A program made the position numbers and the translations under genes. From Lepeophtheirus salmonis (Eukaryota > Arthropoda > Copepoda > Siphonostomatoida > Caligidae), in NCBI RefSeq assembly GCF_016086655.4, contig NC_052142.2, positions 6,328,422 through 6,392,421 on the forward strand: a DNA stretch of 64,000 bases. Reading direction: 5' to 3'. Shown in pieces: positions 24,936 through 37,100 of the stretch. Numbering within the stretch: position 1 is the first letter of the stretch; the number at the start of each line of letters is the position of its first letter. The notes beneath the pieces were generated by a model that made no database searches, had not been told where the DNA came from, and was given only the letters and a program-made list of their open reading frames with translations.

Positions 24936-27155
24936 GTATTTATAATATAATTTATATATATATTTTTTATTCTGTGTTTTTAAAATAGTTTGCCAAAAAA
25001 ATAGGCGGGAAAACTAACTTCTAAGTGAAAAGTATATATTAAATAATGAACAAAAAGAAGAAAGGACATGAACCAACCCTTTTTCCTTTTCTAATTTATA
25101 TACTCGGCTTTTTATTACAAAGTTTCATCTCTAAGTATTACTATTACACCATTCGAAATAAAAATTGTCTTTTTAAAGTCCATATAGAAAATGTATATTC
25201 TCTTCTCTAGGAGTGACCGTTTATCGAACACAAGGACATTGAGTTTAAGAGAATAATTTATCCCAAGTACATAGTCCATTGAGCTACGTCGTTCACAAGT
25301 TTACAGGAAGAGAGCAAATAATTTAAAATTATAACGGTCTCAGATCAAAGTGGTTCTATTTTAGGCATCGGGGATACCACTCCTTGTCCCTCCAACAATT
25401 TTCTGAAAATTCTTAGGAAGATTAATCAAATATCGACCTTCCTGCTGAAAGAACTTCAATATATGTGAAGATCATATACATTTTTATAACAGAATATATT
25501 ATTTTCATATAAAGGTTAGGTAGTCTGCAATTATAATTACTTTCAATTATCAATAGAAATTTATATAATAAGACCTTATTTTCTAGTTAGATCTGAAGTA
25601 TTTATTTTTTATTTTCTCAACTACAATAACGTAAAACGAAGGAGACAAAGTGGTTGAGTGAGTGCTTATCCCTCCCCTTCAAATTCCACTTAATTATTGG
25701 AAGACTATATAAACAAAATTATTTATCAAAATATACACAATTGATTAACCCTTCCTCACTCCACATCTCTGTCCGTTCGTTCTGTCGATCCAAGCCAGAC
25801 TCCATATATGTATCTTTAGCTATCCAAAAAATGGACTCATTACTCCATATATTTCTCAAAATCGCCAGGTATACCCAATGCCCTACTTCGAGCCGCGTAG
25901 AAGCTCGAAAGGACGATCACAATTAACTTTCTATTTTTCTATCATTTGTGTGCAGACTCGACGCCGTTATTAACTAGTCTATGACGTCTAGATTCACCCC
26001 ATACTCTGTGAAAATACTCCTTTAAAAGATCTCCAAAATACCAGGAATCTTTGAGAACTAGTAAAATATGTATCTAATTGTCTTGGTTTACAACACAGAG
26101 AAAGAGAAAATTAACTCCGTTGGATATTGGAGTGACTTATTGAGAAATTATGAGAAGGTAGTCATTCGATAACGGAACTATTACAAAATATGGAGTCAGC
26201 ATATTGCATTTGGTCGCATATTCACAAGTTTTCCCCTGGAAAAATTAGCAGTTACAAAAAGAGTGTATCTTAAAACTTAATATTTTTATAACCTCTAAAT
26301 ATTGATTTCTTCAAAAACTGCCCGATAATTTTTCTTGAACGTCTAATAATTGTTACATATAGACATAAATGAGTATCTACATCTTTCAAAAGTTTTGAAA
26401 CTATTTAGAAAAATTAATTCATATTTATAATAGCGTGTTGTGTTAAATTTATACTTGAATGTTTTCCCTTCGATAATTGAAGAATAATTATATGACCTTA
26501 TTCAGATTACAAACTAGAAACAATATGACACGCTTTTGTTGTCATATTTTCTACAACTTCGATTATAAATCTCCCTGGTTTGCTCTAAAAGTTGTTATAA
26601 GTAATGAGTAGTGTAACAAGATACAATTATACTATCTGTTTGTATAAGTTCATTGTACAATTGTAACCATACACTCATAAATATAACTACATGAAGTACA
26701 CGGACACCATCCCAAAGAAACGTCCTTTTCATTGGGCAATTCCCATTTCATGGAAGAGCACTCTGTCTAACATGTACAATATGACGCGGAAGCGAATTTT
26801 GTTGCCACACCTTTATACCTGCATCCAGTCTTGATTTGAATCAGAGTATGAAATCTGGATTATTCTTCAAGCGCCATTCAAAGTAAAAATGTGCATGAAT
26901 ACTACTTAATATCATGTCAGTACGTGACAAAAAAGTTATTTAAAATGGACACCCATTTGATGCATTGAGAGCTTCCAAAATTAGGGAATGGGACAAACGT
27001 CTAAGTAAATGATCTTTGCTTGCTGCAATGCCTTTGCTATCAGACTCAAGGCTATAGTTTTTTGCAAGAAGAGCCCATATTAAATAACTTTTTTATCACG
27101 TGTTGACCTGATATTCTTTAGTATTCATGTATTCATAATTGTATAAATGAATACT
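24936..27155. other. No gene recognised
   Basis: AT-rich. 25195-25290 matches 62555-62640 (CATTGAGTTTAAGAGAATAA against CATTGAGTTCAAGAGAATAA). 26680-27060 is somewhat more GC-rich but yields no recognised peptide. Confidence 0.35.
25195..25290 (+). repeat. Dispersed repeat, copy 1
   Basis: Shares a TCTAGGAG block and GACATTGAGTTTAAGAGAAT with the same strand at 62555-62640. Family unknown. Confidence 0.5.
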
Positions 27156-27157
27156 TA

Positions 27158-28000
27158 TAAAGGGTTTTTCATTAACAGAGCTCACATTTTTTTAAAATAA
27201 AACGATACCGGTTTGAGATATCGACGATTTCTTTATTTGCGTTAAAATACATTCAAGTTAATTTATGAATGAAATTCGATGTCTTTTGAATGACCACCAC
27301 GTGCACGTTTTACGAAGTCCAATAGTTGAACCCAGTTTTCGACTACTTTTCCGGATAAATTGGCGAAAACTGCAGCAATTTATCGTTGAATATTTGTTCT
27401 GAGCTCTTCTAATCGACGGATTATTGGTGTAGACCAGGGCTTTCACGTGACCCCAAAGAAAATAGTCTAGATGGGATAAATCGCACGAGCGATGCAGCCA
27501 ATTGACTTGTCCATTTCTGGAGATAAGACGCTCACCAAACTTATACTCCAATAAATCAATTGTAACATTTGCTGTGTGTGAAGTGGCACCGTCTTGTTGA
27601 TACCACATATCATCCAAGTCCATATCTTCCAATTCAGAACAAAAAAAAATCGGTTATCATGGCGCAGTAACATTGTCATCGTCGACGAAAAAGTACGGCC
27701 CAATGACACCGCCAGCATGGAATCCACACCAAACAGTAATTTTTTGGGAATGTAATGGCGTCTCATGAATTACGTGTTGGTTTTTTCCGGCCAAATTGCG
27801 CATATTTTGCTTGTTAACAAAACCATTGAGCCAAAAATGGGCCTCATCGCTGAAAATGATTTTACGTTGAAAATCAGGATCATTTTCGAATTTTCCTTCC
27901 GCCAATTTTACGAATTCCCAACGTTTGAAGTGGTCAAGCGGCTTCAGTTCTTGTGTCAACTTGATTTTATACGCGTGTAGGCTATGAATGAATGAATATT
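27158..28000 (-). pseudogene. IS630/mariner-superfamily DDE transposase, N-terminally truncated
   Basis: The minus strand reads LTQELKPLDHFKRWEFVKLA, IIFSDEAHFWLNGFVNKQNM (first catalytic Asp), GVIGPYFFVDDDNVTAP, then after a frameshift near 27655 MDLDDMWYQQDGATSHTANV (second Asp) and LSHLDYFLWGHVKALVY (third Asp). A further frameshift near 27400 breaks the C-terminus. All three acidic positions are visible, but the DNA-binding N-terminus is missing. The end near 27158 (AAAGGGTTTTTCATTAACAG) resembles the termini of this group. Confidence 0.85.
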
Positions 28001-28865
28001 TAATGTATTTGAAGCAAAATCTTATTTTTTTATGTTTTTGTGGTAACTATAAATTAATTATTATGAATACAAATCGCAATCCGTTATATAGTCTTAAAAA
28101 CTATATTTTGTTTATAATATAATTAAGATACCGTTATCTTCATATGACTGACCCATTTTTTCAAACGTGAAATCATTTATTGCTTAAAGGATTTATATAA
28201 TCTATAAATAAAATTTTTCAAGTAGGTTTTTAAGGCCAATTAGATGACAAGTAATATTTTGTCGGCCTTCAAATTGTATTTTTATAAAAACGAATTTTTG
28301 GATTAACAAACTATTATTTCATGTAAAAAAATAAAATAAAAAAGACCGTAAATTTGACGAATTATTCTCCCTTCATGTTGGTATGTATCTTCGTACACTT
28401 TTTAAAAAAAGGAGATAATAAGCTTTAGAGAAAAAAAAAATAAAAAAAAAAAATAAGAAAAATAATTTTTAATGGTGATATGAAAGATGAGTGAACAACA
28501 GTTCACATGAATATTTTTTCTTAAATAATAATAATAATAAAACATTACAAACTGTAAAGATAAATTGCCAACATGTAGCGAGAATAATTCTTAATACTTT
28601 AGTCTTTATTTTTGTTTTATCTTAAGTAGAAAAATTCTACATCAATTTTAATTTCTGAATGTCCTGGGCAAACCTGATTTAGTTTTATATTACATATGAA
28701 ATACAATTTTATGCTTAACCCGTTTCCTTTTCTCATATTTTTTAATTTGTCATATATATATGCTATTAATTATAGAAAAATATAAATATATATAATAAAA
28801 TAGAAAAATTTGTATCGATGGATGTGTTCCATAGTCATTTGTTAGTAATTTGCATATATACCTAC
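28001..28865. other. AT-rich spacer
   Basis: Long A and T runs; no coding recognised. Confidence 0.4.
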
Positions 28866-29235
28866 TTGATACAGGAAATATAAATGTTTCATCGAGCGTG
28901 AACGTCATATTAAAAAAGCGAGAACAATGAGTATATACGTATAGAGTTGTATAAAATATAATACATTTTACAGGAATTTGGCATGTTGCATCGAGTGTGC
29001 GCCTCCAATTAAAAAGAAAAATTATTATAAAACTCTATACAATTGATATACTTTTTTTTTTAAATATATAACACGCACACCGAATGCAACATAGCTATTT
29101 CATAGATCAAGTATCTACAATGTTCTAAGATGATTTACACGCTCCATGTAACATACAAAACGCCTTCGAGATGTTTACATTTTTACATACCGGTAGGTCA
29201 TATTTTAAACAACTCTATACGTAAATAAAGTGATG
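28866..29235. repeat. Palindromic cluster of four copies of a ~22-bp motif
   Basis: Motif ATGTTNCATCGAGNGTG occurs at about 28884 (+), 28983 (+), 29092 (-) and 29154 (-). Copies 1 and 4, and 2 and 3, form inverted pairs. A second word, ACGTATAGAGTTGT, also occurs in opposed orientation at about 28936 and 29222. No coding. Could be a foldback MITE. Confidence 0.6.
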
Positions 29236-29639
29236 TAAATCGGATCAACTTTTTAGCTGCCCCATTTTTTTTTTTTTTTTTTTTTGAATTAGTAATCTGA
29301 AGAATTTTCTTTTCTTTCGCAGTTGTCATTATTATTTAATTCCCGAGTATAGATAACCTGGATTGAAACATACTGAGATCCACACAAACATAGACAAGAC
29401 AAACCTAAATACTTTATACCATTCTTTTTTCATATAAATATAATAGCTCAAATATAGGTACGTAAACGATATTTCGTTTTTATTTAACTTACATCGTTTA
29501 AAAGGGATACACAAGAGAGAAGGAATCAAATAAGAGATTGTAAGTATTATCAGGTAAAAGATGTATTTTCTTTAAATTTGATAATTGCTAAGGTCTCAGT
29601 TCATTTTTTAATTCATTAAGGCTGGAAAAAGTCATGTTC

Positions 29640-29970
29640 TTCTAGAGTCAGCAGAAAGGAAAATAGAGAGATCCGAAGGAATATAATTCTAACTTCATTA
29701 TCCGTCACAAGAGATGAATTAATCCGGAATGCAATGCGAAACGACAGAATGAAAACTAATCCGAAGAAAAAATACAAAGCACTCTAACAGATAATAGTCG
29801 AATCCTTCCGTGGGAAGTAGATTACAGGATTGAAAAAATGAAGGGAGATAAGAAAATTGAAGTATTTCCAATAACAAATAATTACTTTTGTTCGAATTTA
29901 ATATTATTATTTATTAAAGAGTATGACGTCATTATAAGAGATTAAAATCTTAAACAATATTAATATACGT
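29640..29970 (+). repeat. Rep-B copy 1
   Basis: Aligns with 53760-54060 (+): AGAAAGGAAAATAGAGAGAT against AGAAAGAGGAAATCGAAG, TTCTAACTTCATTATC against CTTCTAACTTGATTATC, then TCACAAGAGA and CGAATCCTTCC. Non-coding. Confidence 0.6.
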
Positions 29971-30986
29971 TTGTCTGTTTGTTACTAAGCCCCATAAGAA
30001 ATAAAATAACTCAAAAATTATACAGTAGAACAAAAATCTTTGGAGATACATTTTTTTTGAATATATCTTTTTTTCTATAATAGAAATGATAATATTCCTT
30101 ATCACTAAGGATGGGATTACTTTTAAATACGAGGGGAAAACGGGTGCGATTCTTGTAGTATTACCGAATGAAGACCCTTGTTAATACAAGCTGCCTGTTA
30201 GATGATAAGGGGGTAGGCGGGGGGGAATTGATTATTGCTATACAGAGAATCTTTTACATTTAAAGAGCATAAATGCAGATAAAATATTGCCTTTTTAAGC
30301 TTAAAAAAGGAAATATATCGAGTTCAGAACAATATACTTTAACATAAGTTTTATTTATCTTAATTTAAATTTGATGATTACCTAAATGGTAAAAAATGAA
30401 TCTATACGATGTTTGTCCCAAATTAAAATAATTCCAGATATCGCAAAAACCAGACGAGTGAGGAATAACTGAGATCCGTTTTGGATCCTGCGCTCAAATA
30501 TAAATATCATTGGCCTAAATTCATTGGTGTGAATATTCACCCTGTAATTGTTCTCTTATGTAATTTATTTTACATTACTTAAAGTCCACATTTAATACGC
30601 CTACTAAGAGTACCATTGCCAAAAAGATTTATTAAACTAATATAAATTGATTAAAATCGTAAATCAAAATATAGACAGGAGAAATTGAAACATACTTAAT
30701 ATAAAAAATGGCGAATTTAAATTTCGATTTTTTTTTTTTAATTCCTGGAACATTAAATATATGAGGTATAAAATACACTAAGTATCATACAATAAAGACG
30801 AGTACTAATAAATTTCGTACCGTGTAATTAAGAAGCTATTTCTGAAACCAATTTCCCAAATATACGTACATACACCAAGCAAGAATATCTCACAATACAT
30901 TATTACAAACTAAAAAGGCTTAAAGCCCGCAAACATTTGAAAATTCAAGATTAAATTACATAAACGGACTTAGTTTAATTTTTTAC
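29971..30986. other. Region downstream of PKD exon 14, no exon recognised
   Basis: The minus strand here should hold the last PKD exon if its intron is short, but I see no convincing acceptor followed by a C-terminal PKD peptide. Otherwise AT-rich. Confidence 0.4.
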
Positions 30987-31126
30987 CTTTCCTCATCAGA
31001 CTCATGCGTCAACCATCTCTGTCCAAGTTTATTCTCTAGCTCCTTCATATCCAACCAGCATTGATAATCTGAAAGCCAAGGATGTAACAGAGCCTTGTCA
31101 ACTGATATTCTTTTTCTACTCTTAAC
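30987..31126 (-). CDS. PRKD: PKD exon 14: end of kinase domain
   Basis: Encodes VKSRKRISVDKALLHPWLSD, YQCWLDMKELENKLGQRWLT and HESDEER, matching the end of the PKD kinase domain. A strong donor AG|GTAAAA in phase 2 shows that at least one more exon follows. An in-frame stop lies just beyond the donor. Confidence 0.93.
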
Positions 31127-34100
31127 CTAAATAAAATAATATTTTTGATAAAAATATATAAATCAGTGTAAGAAACCAACTTTTGGCAAAAAATAGTAAG
31201 TGATAGTAAATAGTACATTCCAACCAAAAATAGTAGTTGAACTCATACATAGTATATTTTAGACAAGATAAAAAAAAAATACTATAGATTGAAACACTTT
31301 TGCTTACAATAATCTGACTGTTCAAATAAAGTATAGAGAAAAATATAATTGAAAAAGAAAGAAGAACCTTCCCTATTTAAAATAGCACAAATACAAGGAT
31401 AAATTTATAATATCTTATATTTATATCATAATTTTAAGATACATGTTACAAAAAAAGTATATTGCAATTATTTTATTCTCTGATGTCCCCGTCAATGGTA
31501 CAACAAAGAATGAACATAATTAAATTGCAACAAGCGTAAATATATATAAAAAAATATCTAGCCTAACCTAGTATATATAGTTTTTTTTTTTTTTAAATAC
31601 CTATTTATATAAATTTTTTTTAAATTATTATTATTTGAAGTTCACAACACTTCAAATTAAAATACGAACAGTACTATAATAAAATAAATGAACTTATAGA
31701 AACGTTGTAAAATAAAATTTGTAGGTAACATTTTTAAGAATTTTCCAATTACCTTAATTTAATTCTTAATAAGGGACACTAGTAGGAAGGGAGACTTTAT
31801 GGCATCTCGCCGATTATATTGCATCTGGACCTTTGAAATGAGTGTCTCTATCTCCATTATGTTGAGAAAGTTGGCTCCCGTTGAGACCAACCAATCTCCT
31901 TTTTGAGGAAATCTCCGTAGTTTTCTGCGACAATCGTATTTACCACAGAAATTAGAGGAGCAACGAAGGAACACGTGAGTTATAGGTGCTCAGAGGTTTC
32001 TACAGCATCCTTACAGAAGGAGCATAAAACAGAGTCAAAAGCCGATTTAATATTCAAATTGGACGATGTGGCAATCCTATATCACAGCCATTTTTCATCC
32101 ATTGTGGTAAAATAATTATTGTGAATCACATACGAGCTAACCTGATTAAGATGAGCTCCTAATCTCGAACATCTTCTTTGAACTATTTTAGAAGCTCACT
32201 TTATAATTTTGCTTGGCGCCAATTTTCCCCTAAGTAGGCTTGAGGGCACATCACTCAAAGCAATAAAAAAGGGAATTAAGGGGTGGGGGCAACTATTTTG
32301 GAGCTTAGCCTATATGACATCCGTTTAATTGCATTTAAGAGAACTAAGTTTTTGATAAAAGAAGTGTACCGAATATTGACTCCCACGATTTTGAAATTTT
32401 TGGCCTATAAAAATGTAATTTTTTAATGACGTTATTGGCTCTGTTGCGACTGCGGATATTTTGTTGCGAAATACTTCACCCTTGTATCTAGTGAACAAAA
32501 TTTAGTAGGTCATTTTAATTTGCTAAATATTTGAGCTATCAATATCACAATTCACATATACTTTCCGAAGGAGTTTTTAATTTGTTGACACATTTACATT
32601 AACAACTACTTAGTAATTCATTAACATTCTTGCATAGTTTTTGAATTCTCCTTCTTTTCTGTTTGATACTCTACGCGTCTAAATGCTTCATTTTTTTGAT
32701 TTCCTAAATAATCATTTTGATTATTGGATAAGTACGCATGATCATAAAGATTATAACAATATCTTGTGTGGAAATTTTTAGAATTTACAAATCAACTTTT
32801 TTTATAATTAAAAAAGATAACTTATTTTTTATTGTACTTCCTGAGTGTATTATCAATAGCAAGGTAAATGGGATGTGATGTAGAAACTCCGAGAGACTCC
32901 GAAAACTTCTTTAGTGAAATAAGTGATCGAAAAAATGTAATTTAAAAAAAAATCGTATTTCTCTATAGCCTCTAGATCAGTGGTTCTTAACATATTTCCT
33001 TGTTCGCACCCCATTCAATTCACCAACCAGTTCTCACACCCTCTTCCAGAATGGATGAAAATCAATATTGACATCATAATCATAATGTGTAAGTAACAAA
33101 ACTTTATTTAATTCTTTATTCACATAACTGACATGGTATGTTGTGAATTATTATGACTGAGATTTGTAGCTCTCCACACGAGAAGTAGTCATCAAATGAT
33201 GTGCACGTTATCTGCAGATGTTCAACAATTTTAGAAACAAAATCTGAAGCATCCTCTGTGACTGTTTCTTCTGGGGAAGGAAATTTTACCAAGTTCCCTT
33301 TCTTTACACGCCTAATTCATAAAACAATTTTGTCTTTGCATGTAGCAAACTTCTCACTTGCAATCAAAATGTTCATCTCTCTTCCTTGTAGTAAGGGATT
33401 GAGCTCATTGAGTGCTGTGAATATATCAGCCAAATAGGCAAGCATTTGAAAAAAATCATGGTCATCAAAATATCCAGCCTGTTCTTGTCGCAGTCCGTGG
33501 AGAAACTGCTGAATTTCTTCTCGCAATTCAAACATACGAGATAGCACCCACCCACGTGACAGACACTTCACTTTGGCATGGTACAACAGCAGTGTGTTCC
33601 TTACCCACTTTCTCACAAAATGACTGAACAGTCGATGATTCAGAGCACGACCACGAATCATAATCACAATCTTCACACAAATCTCCGAAGTCTTTTTCAG
33701 GTTTGGGGCATGGTTTTGCTACAAGAGCCGGCGGATGAATAAAGCAGTGGGGTTAATCTTCAGGCCAGGAATTTATTTTCTCATAAATGTAGCAACCCCT
33801 AAACGATTCTTCGGCATGGCTGGTGCACCATCAGTACATATAGAACCAATCCTGTTAAGATGAAGTTGGTATCTTGAAAATAATTCTTTAATCATACTGA
33901 AAACATCTATGGCTTTCGATATTATCTTCAGTGAGTGACAGAAGAGAAAACTTTCTTGCACTTTATTGTTTTTCACGTACTTGACTAATACCAATAGCTG
34001 ACAACAATTTGACAAATCTGTTGACTCATCCACTAGTAGGCTAATCTTTACTGGAATGGCCTTGTTGTCATCAACAACTTGCTCCAGGATATAATCACTC

Positions 34101-37100
34101 ATACCCTTGCACCCCCTAGTAAGTATTCTCAAGAATGCATATATTGTGTACATGAGCTCATTTACGTAATATAATTCAGGAGCTATTAGAAGTCTCTTTT
34201 GGAAGAATGGAGTCTAAAATGTTTTAGAAGGGATAACTTTTGAAACTCTACAGTGTCTTATGAGTGTTTAAATCCCCAATATTCCTACCATGGGGTATGT
34301 TTAAGAATAATAATCATATGTAAATTCAAATATTAGAGCCCTGGCTTAAAAAAGTATTAACTTGACACTCTAGAATTGACCATGGGATGATGAACTCCAT
34401 TGAAAGATGGCTTTGTAGAATTTTTTATATTTGACACTAAATTCTAAAATGCACAAGATACGACATAGAGATACTTTTCTACTTTTACAAAGAAGAAAAA
34501 GAAACAAAATTGCACCTGTTATCTGTATATATAAAAGAGAGATCGTGTGTGTGGAGATGTCCTTTATACGTTCCCTCACCATTGAACCTAGGAAGCTGAA
34601 ATTTTGCATGGGTCCCTCTTTTGAGCTTTGACAGGCTACAACTGGAGTGTCAATCTTTGCGGAGTTCATATAAGGGGTTTTTTATGCTATACCCAAAAAC
34701 CGTTTTTTTGCAGTTCAAGGAGACTAAATAGGGGGTAAGTTATTTATCAATAAGTGATTGGTATTTAAAACAACTATACGAATTACTAAACTTTCTAAAT
34801 TTATTCAAAATCAAAAAAGTTATGGGCTAAAAAGAAATCAGTTAAAATTGCAATTTCGTTTATTCCAAGAGCAAAAAATAAACTTCCTAAGGAATATGGG
34901 ATTAGTAAATGGAATACAGTTAATAAAAATTTCTCTGCAAATTGGTATTCATATAAATTTGCCAAATAAAAATGGATGTTTTTATTTGGCAAATTTCAAG
35001 CTTATTAAGCATAATTTTTTTAAATATTTATAATAATAATACTAAGGTTACTAAGGCAATAATAATGGTGTTTTTTTTTCTTAGAGGGGAAAGGGGGGTT
35101 GAGACGTTGTTAATTACTTTACTTAATCGAATTGATATAGTCTGAAGAATCCAAGTTATTAGAGCATGATTTTTTTCGACAACAATGAAACATTCATATT
35201 ATAATTATTAGTATATAGAAGTATTTTATGAATATATATTTTTTAATTTCCTTAATTAATTTTACCATTTTCAATATGATTTCCCTCTTCCTCAATAGCC
35301 TGAGCAACACTGGATAATACTTAGCTATTGTGAATATAAAATACTACGTTACCAGTGTATTTTTACATTTTGAGTCTTGTCTCACGAAATTGTGAGAACT
35401 TTTCAAGTGTTTTCATGTTTCTATATTAACGTTACATGTATTAGTTATCCATTGCATCAATAATTTTTAATTAAAAATAATTTAGAAAATTTCAATGAAA
35501 GTAAAGAAATCACACTTTTGTATCCTAAGTGGGGTCAAATGGGTGTGTCATACTTTTTCGTACACAACTAAAAAAATTCTAGATTATCTTTATCCCAAGA
35601 CTTTAACCTACATTTTGATACTGAATTTAATAAATTTTAAGCCTACCGTTTTGTGTAGAAGTACATTTAAAGTAAAGGAATTATTTTCAATTTTATAAAT
35701 GAAAAACTCCTCGTGTTTTATTTTACATCAAGAAAAAAACAATATCGTAATATTAATTTCATGTAACATATATTAGCCTCATTTTATCTCTTTAGAAAAG
35801 GTGATTTTTTCGCGTAACATAATTTAGATAGGAAAAAAATCCTTTAAGCTCCGGAAACTTTATGTTTTGATGTATTGAATGAGCCTATATATAAAAAAAT
35901 TTTCTTAGTTTTTTTTCTTTGAGTTACAAGAACTTTAATTTAGGGATATTTTTCTTAAAAATTTGTTAAAGCATATATTCCATAAAAATTAACAGTTGTT
36001 CTACATTAAGTATTTAAAATAACATCTTATTAAAAGTTGGAAGGACTTAAATTTACATATGTTTTGATAACATACCTGAAGTAAGTTACCTATGAGATCA
36101 ATTGCTTTAGAATCGATCGTTTTCCAAGGATGAGTCGGATACATGAAACTTGCATTTTGTATCTGTTCATTGATATCTTCATCCTCATTAAATGGAAATG
36201 TTCCCGAGAGACTAACCTATAAGCATATATTATCCAACAATCATTCAAAAAACTCAAAATGCAAGAATACATATATTATGACTCCAGTACTCCACATGTC
36301 TAAGCTTCTATTATATCCCTTATTCCTCAGCACTTCTGGAGCCAAATAAGCAGGAGTTCCAACCACTGACTTTCGAAAACCTTTTTCTCCAATAATTCTA
36401 GCAAAGCCAAAATCACATAATTTAACCTAAAATGAACATATACATCTAAATTAAAAATATTGATAAAAAAAATTGAAAAATGAAATGTTTAAACAGAATA
36501 TAAAAATATGGCGATCAACCAATCTCATTATAGTTAGTTTAAAATGTAGAAGCTTAATTGATAAATATTTACTCATTAAACGAATGAGACAACAAACAAA
36601 TGTGCGCCTCAAGAAATAATGTTCAATAAGAATGTATTTTTTTATCTGAATTATATTTAACTTAGACCGGATCAAGATTAAAACATTAGATTAATGGAAT
36701 AAAGCTATAAAAAATATTTTTTTTGTATAAGTTGAATCGAAGAAATAACAAAGCATTTAAAATGAAGTGTTTATAATAAACTGATAAAGATACCCAAACT
36801 TGTTCAGATTTTTTTTTAAATCATTAAGAGTAATTATTAATTGATAATACTCTTTTTGAAATATATTATTTAAAATCAATAGTGATCCCACTTTTAGACA
36901 AATAGGTATTAAAAGATAGGAACGTAGGATTTTTTTTTTTATATTGAAGGCAAAACGAAAGAAGAGGGTAAGAATCCCAATGGTTCTAAAGACTGAATAA
37001 ATATATTTGAAACTTATCACTCACTCTATTCAAAATTATAATTTTAGAGGGAATAATAAATTATTATATGTACAGTTATGAATCGGCAATGAAATGGCAG

